Shown here piece by piece: positions 41,288-42,136 of a stretch of DNA of 42,136 bases (its first letter is position 1; every line of letters starts with the position of its first letter). The DNA lies in assembly GCA_030537855.1 (NCBI GenBank), contig JAUNVD010000016.1, positions 1 to 42,136 of the forward strand, given 5' to 3'. The position numbers and the translations under genes were made by a program. The DNA is from Tissierellia bacterium (GTDB lineage: Bacteria > Bacillota > Clostridia > Tissierellales > Peptoniphilaceae). The notes under the pieces were generated by a model. That model saw only the letters and a list, made by a program, of their open reading frames with translations. It was not told where the DNA came from and did no database searches.

Positions 41288-42136
41288 ATGAAAATATTAA
41301 AATGGATGAAAAAAGAATTTACTTTAAAATCTTTAAATAAAAAATTACTTCTTTTATCAAAATCTACATCCCTATTAATTATAATTATCTATCTTATTTT
41401 CGGGAGATATTTTAATAGTACAATAGATATATTTCTAGTTATTCTTATACTACTATTACTTATTTATCTTGTAGAATATATTATTCATCAAATAATTATT
41501 CTCCCTATTAGGCATTTAGATAGTATTGCAAGAAAGATGGCTATGCTGGATTTTTCAGAATATTGTTCCTTACATACTGGTGATGAATTTGAAGAACTGG
41601 GAAGAAATCTAAATATTATGGCAAATAACTTACAAAAGGCGATAGTAGATTTGGAAAATACAAATAAAAGATTGGAAGAGGAAGTTAATCAAAAGAAAGC
41701 TTTGTTAGAACAAAGAAAAGAATTAGTTGATACTTTAGCCCATGAAATGAAAACTCCTCTAGGGGTGATTCAATCCTATGGGGAAGGTATTTTAGACTCT
41801 AGAAATGACTTAGAACGAGAGAAATATATTAAAACGATGATAGAAGCTGGTGAGGAAATAACAGAATTAATAAATACTTTATTAGATTTATCAGGGATAG
41901 AAGCTAGAGCAACTACATTTCAATATGAGACCTTTGATTTTACAGAATTTGTAGAAACTATAATAGGGAAGCTCCTTATAGATATTCCCGATTCTTCCTT
42001 TCAGGTTGAATACAATAGTTCAGAGGATGAAATTATCATATCTTTTGATACATTTAGAATGAAGCAAGTACTTGATAATCTAATCTTAAATGCAAGAAAT
42101 CATGTGACTCCTAATGGAAAGATTGAAATTATGATA
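41288..42136 (+). CDS. Sensor histidine kinase, 3' end cut by window edge
   Basis: The 283 codons visible carry a start ATG, two membrane segments (about 20-38 and 47-68) joined by only about eight residues (RYFNSTID), a HAMP-like linker (about 70-118), a coiled-coil stretch (about 120-145), the H-box VDTLAHEMKTPLG with His152, and an N-box starting VLDNLILNARNHV (261-273). The catalytic G-boxes lie beyond the end. With so short an outside loop it has no extracellular sensor, like the intramembrane-sensing kinases of Firmicutes that watch envelope stress or a partner ABC transporter. The signal is unknown. Confidence 0.92.
   Translation, partial: MKILKWMKKEFTLKSLNKKLLLLSKSTSLLIIIIYLIFGRYFNSTIDIFLVILILLLLIYLVEYIIHQIIILPIRHLDSIARKMAMLDFSEYCSLHTGDEFEELGRNLNIMANNLQKAIVDLENTNKRLEEEVNQKKALLEQRKELVDTLAHEMKTPLGVIQSYGEGILDSRNDLEREKYIKTMIEAGEEITELINTLLDLSGIEARATTFQYETFDFTEFVETIIGKLLIDIPDSSFQVEYNSSEDEIIISFDTFRMKQVLDNLILNARNHVTPNGKIEIMI

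Noticed and set aside
1-42136. CRISPR arrays, insertion sequences, prophage or tRNA/rRNA genes
   Set aside because: I saw no repeat-spacer pattern, transposase, integrase or recognisable tRNA or rRNA sequence; reading by eye could miss an isolated tRNA.

Overview
The window looks like chromosome of a low-GC, anaerobic, possibly spore-forming Firmicute of the Clostridia/Tissierellia kind. The reasons are A+T-rich codon use, strong GGAGG ribosome binding sites, three T-box riboswitches, SpoVG, HPr kinase, a single-chain pyruvate:ferredoxin oxidoreductase and a ThiI without a rhodanese domain. I cannot name the species. I saw no rRNA, tRNA, CRISPR array, insertion sequence or phage gene.

Layout. 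(1) 1-4.75 kb: a degenerate RNase H-like exonuclease gene on the minus strand, divergent from a tight operon of cysteine desulfurase, thiI, lemA and a TPM-domain protein. (2) 4.8-10.3 kb: an XRE-cupin regulator, potABCD (polyamine uptake) and an FAD/NAD(P) oxidoreductase. (3) 10.3-13.75 kb: a T-box with a methionine (AUG) specifier, then an O-acetylhomoserine sulfhydrylase, then one ORF that fuses MetA to an aspartokinase catalytic domain lacking ACT domains. (4) 13.9-19.9 kb: an unrecognised membrane protein, then a BMP-family nucleoside-type ABC importer. (5) 20-23.7 kb: murC (minus) divergent from spoVG, then an AraC-type regulator (minus) divergent from a flavodoxin-DUF3793 pair. (6) 23.8-28.4 kb: Xaa-Pro aminopeptidase, uvrC, hprK. 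(7) 28.5-33.1 kb: nifJ, then a sirtuin-like protein with altered catalytic positions. (8) 33.1-37.6 kb: two paralogous binding proteins, each behind its own T-box, followed by one shared permease and ATPase. (9) 37.5-42.1 kb: galU (minus), glutathione peroxidase, M17 aminopeptidase (minus) and a two-component system whose kinase runs off the end.

How the genes work together. The methionine module reads charged tRNA and makes a fused enzyme holding the first step of the aspartate pathway and the first committed step to methionine, followed by the sulfhydrylase. Residue Glu111 of the MetA part matches acetyl-CoA specificity, and so matches the sulfhydrylase. The 33-37.6 kb module resembles the TrpXYZ-type transporters. 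My reading of the two specifier loops is Phe (UUC, tentative) for the first and Tyr (UAC) for the second, which would let one transporter swap binding proteins according to which aromatic tRNA is uncharged. Several genes (murC, galU, M17 peptidase, sirtuin-like) have extended -10 promoters, three of them sharing the same 11-mer TATGTTATAAT.

The strongest candidates for something undescribed are the MetA-aspartokinase fusion without ACT domains, the twin T-box binding-protein arrangement, the sirtuin-like protein with a palindrome over its ribosome binding site, and the AraC/flavodoxin/DUF3793 unit with a promoter-overlapping inverted repeat.
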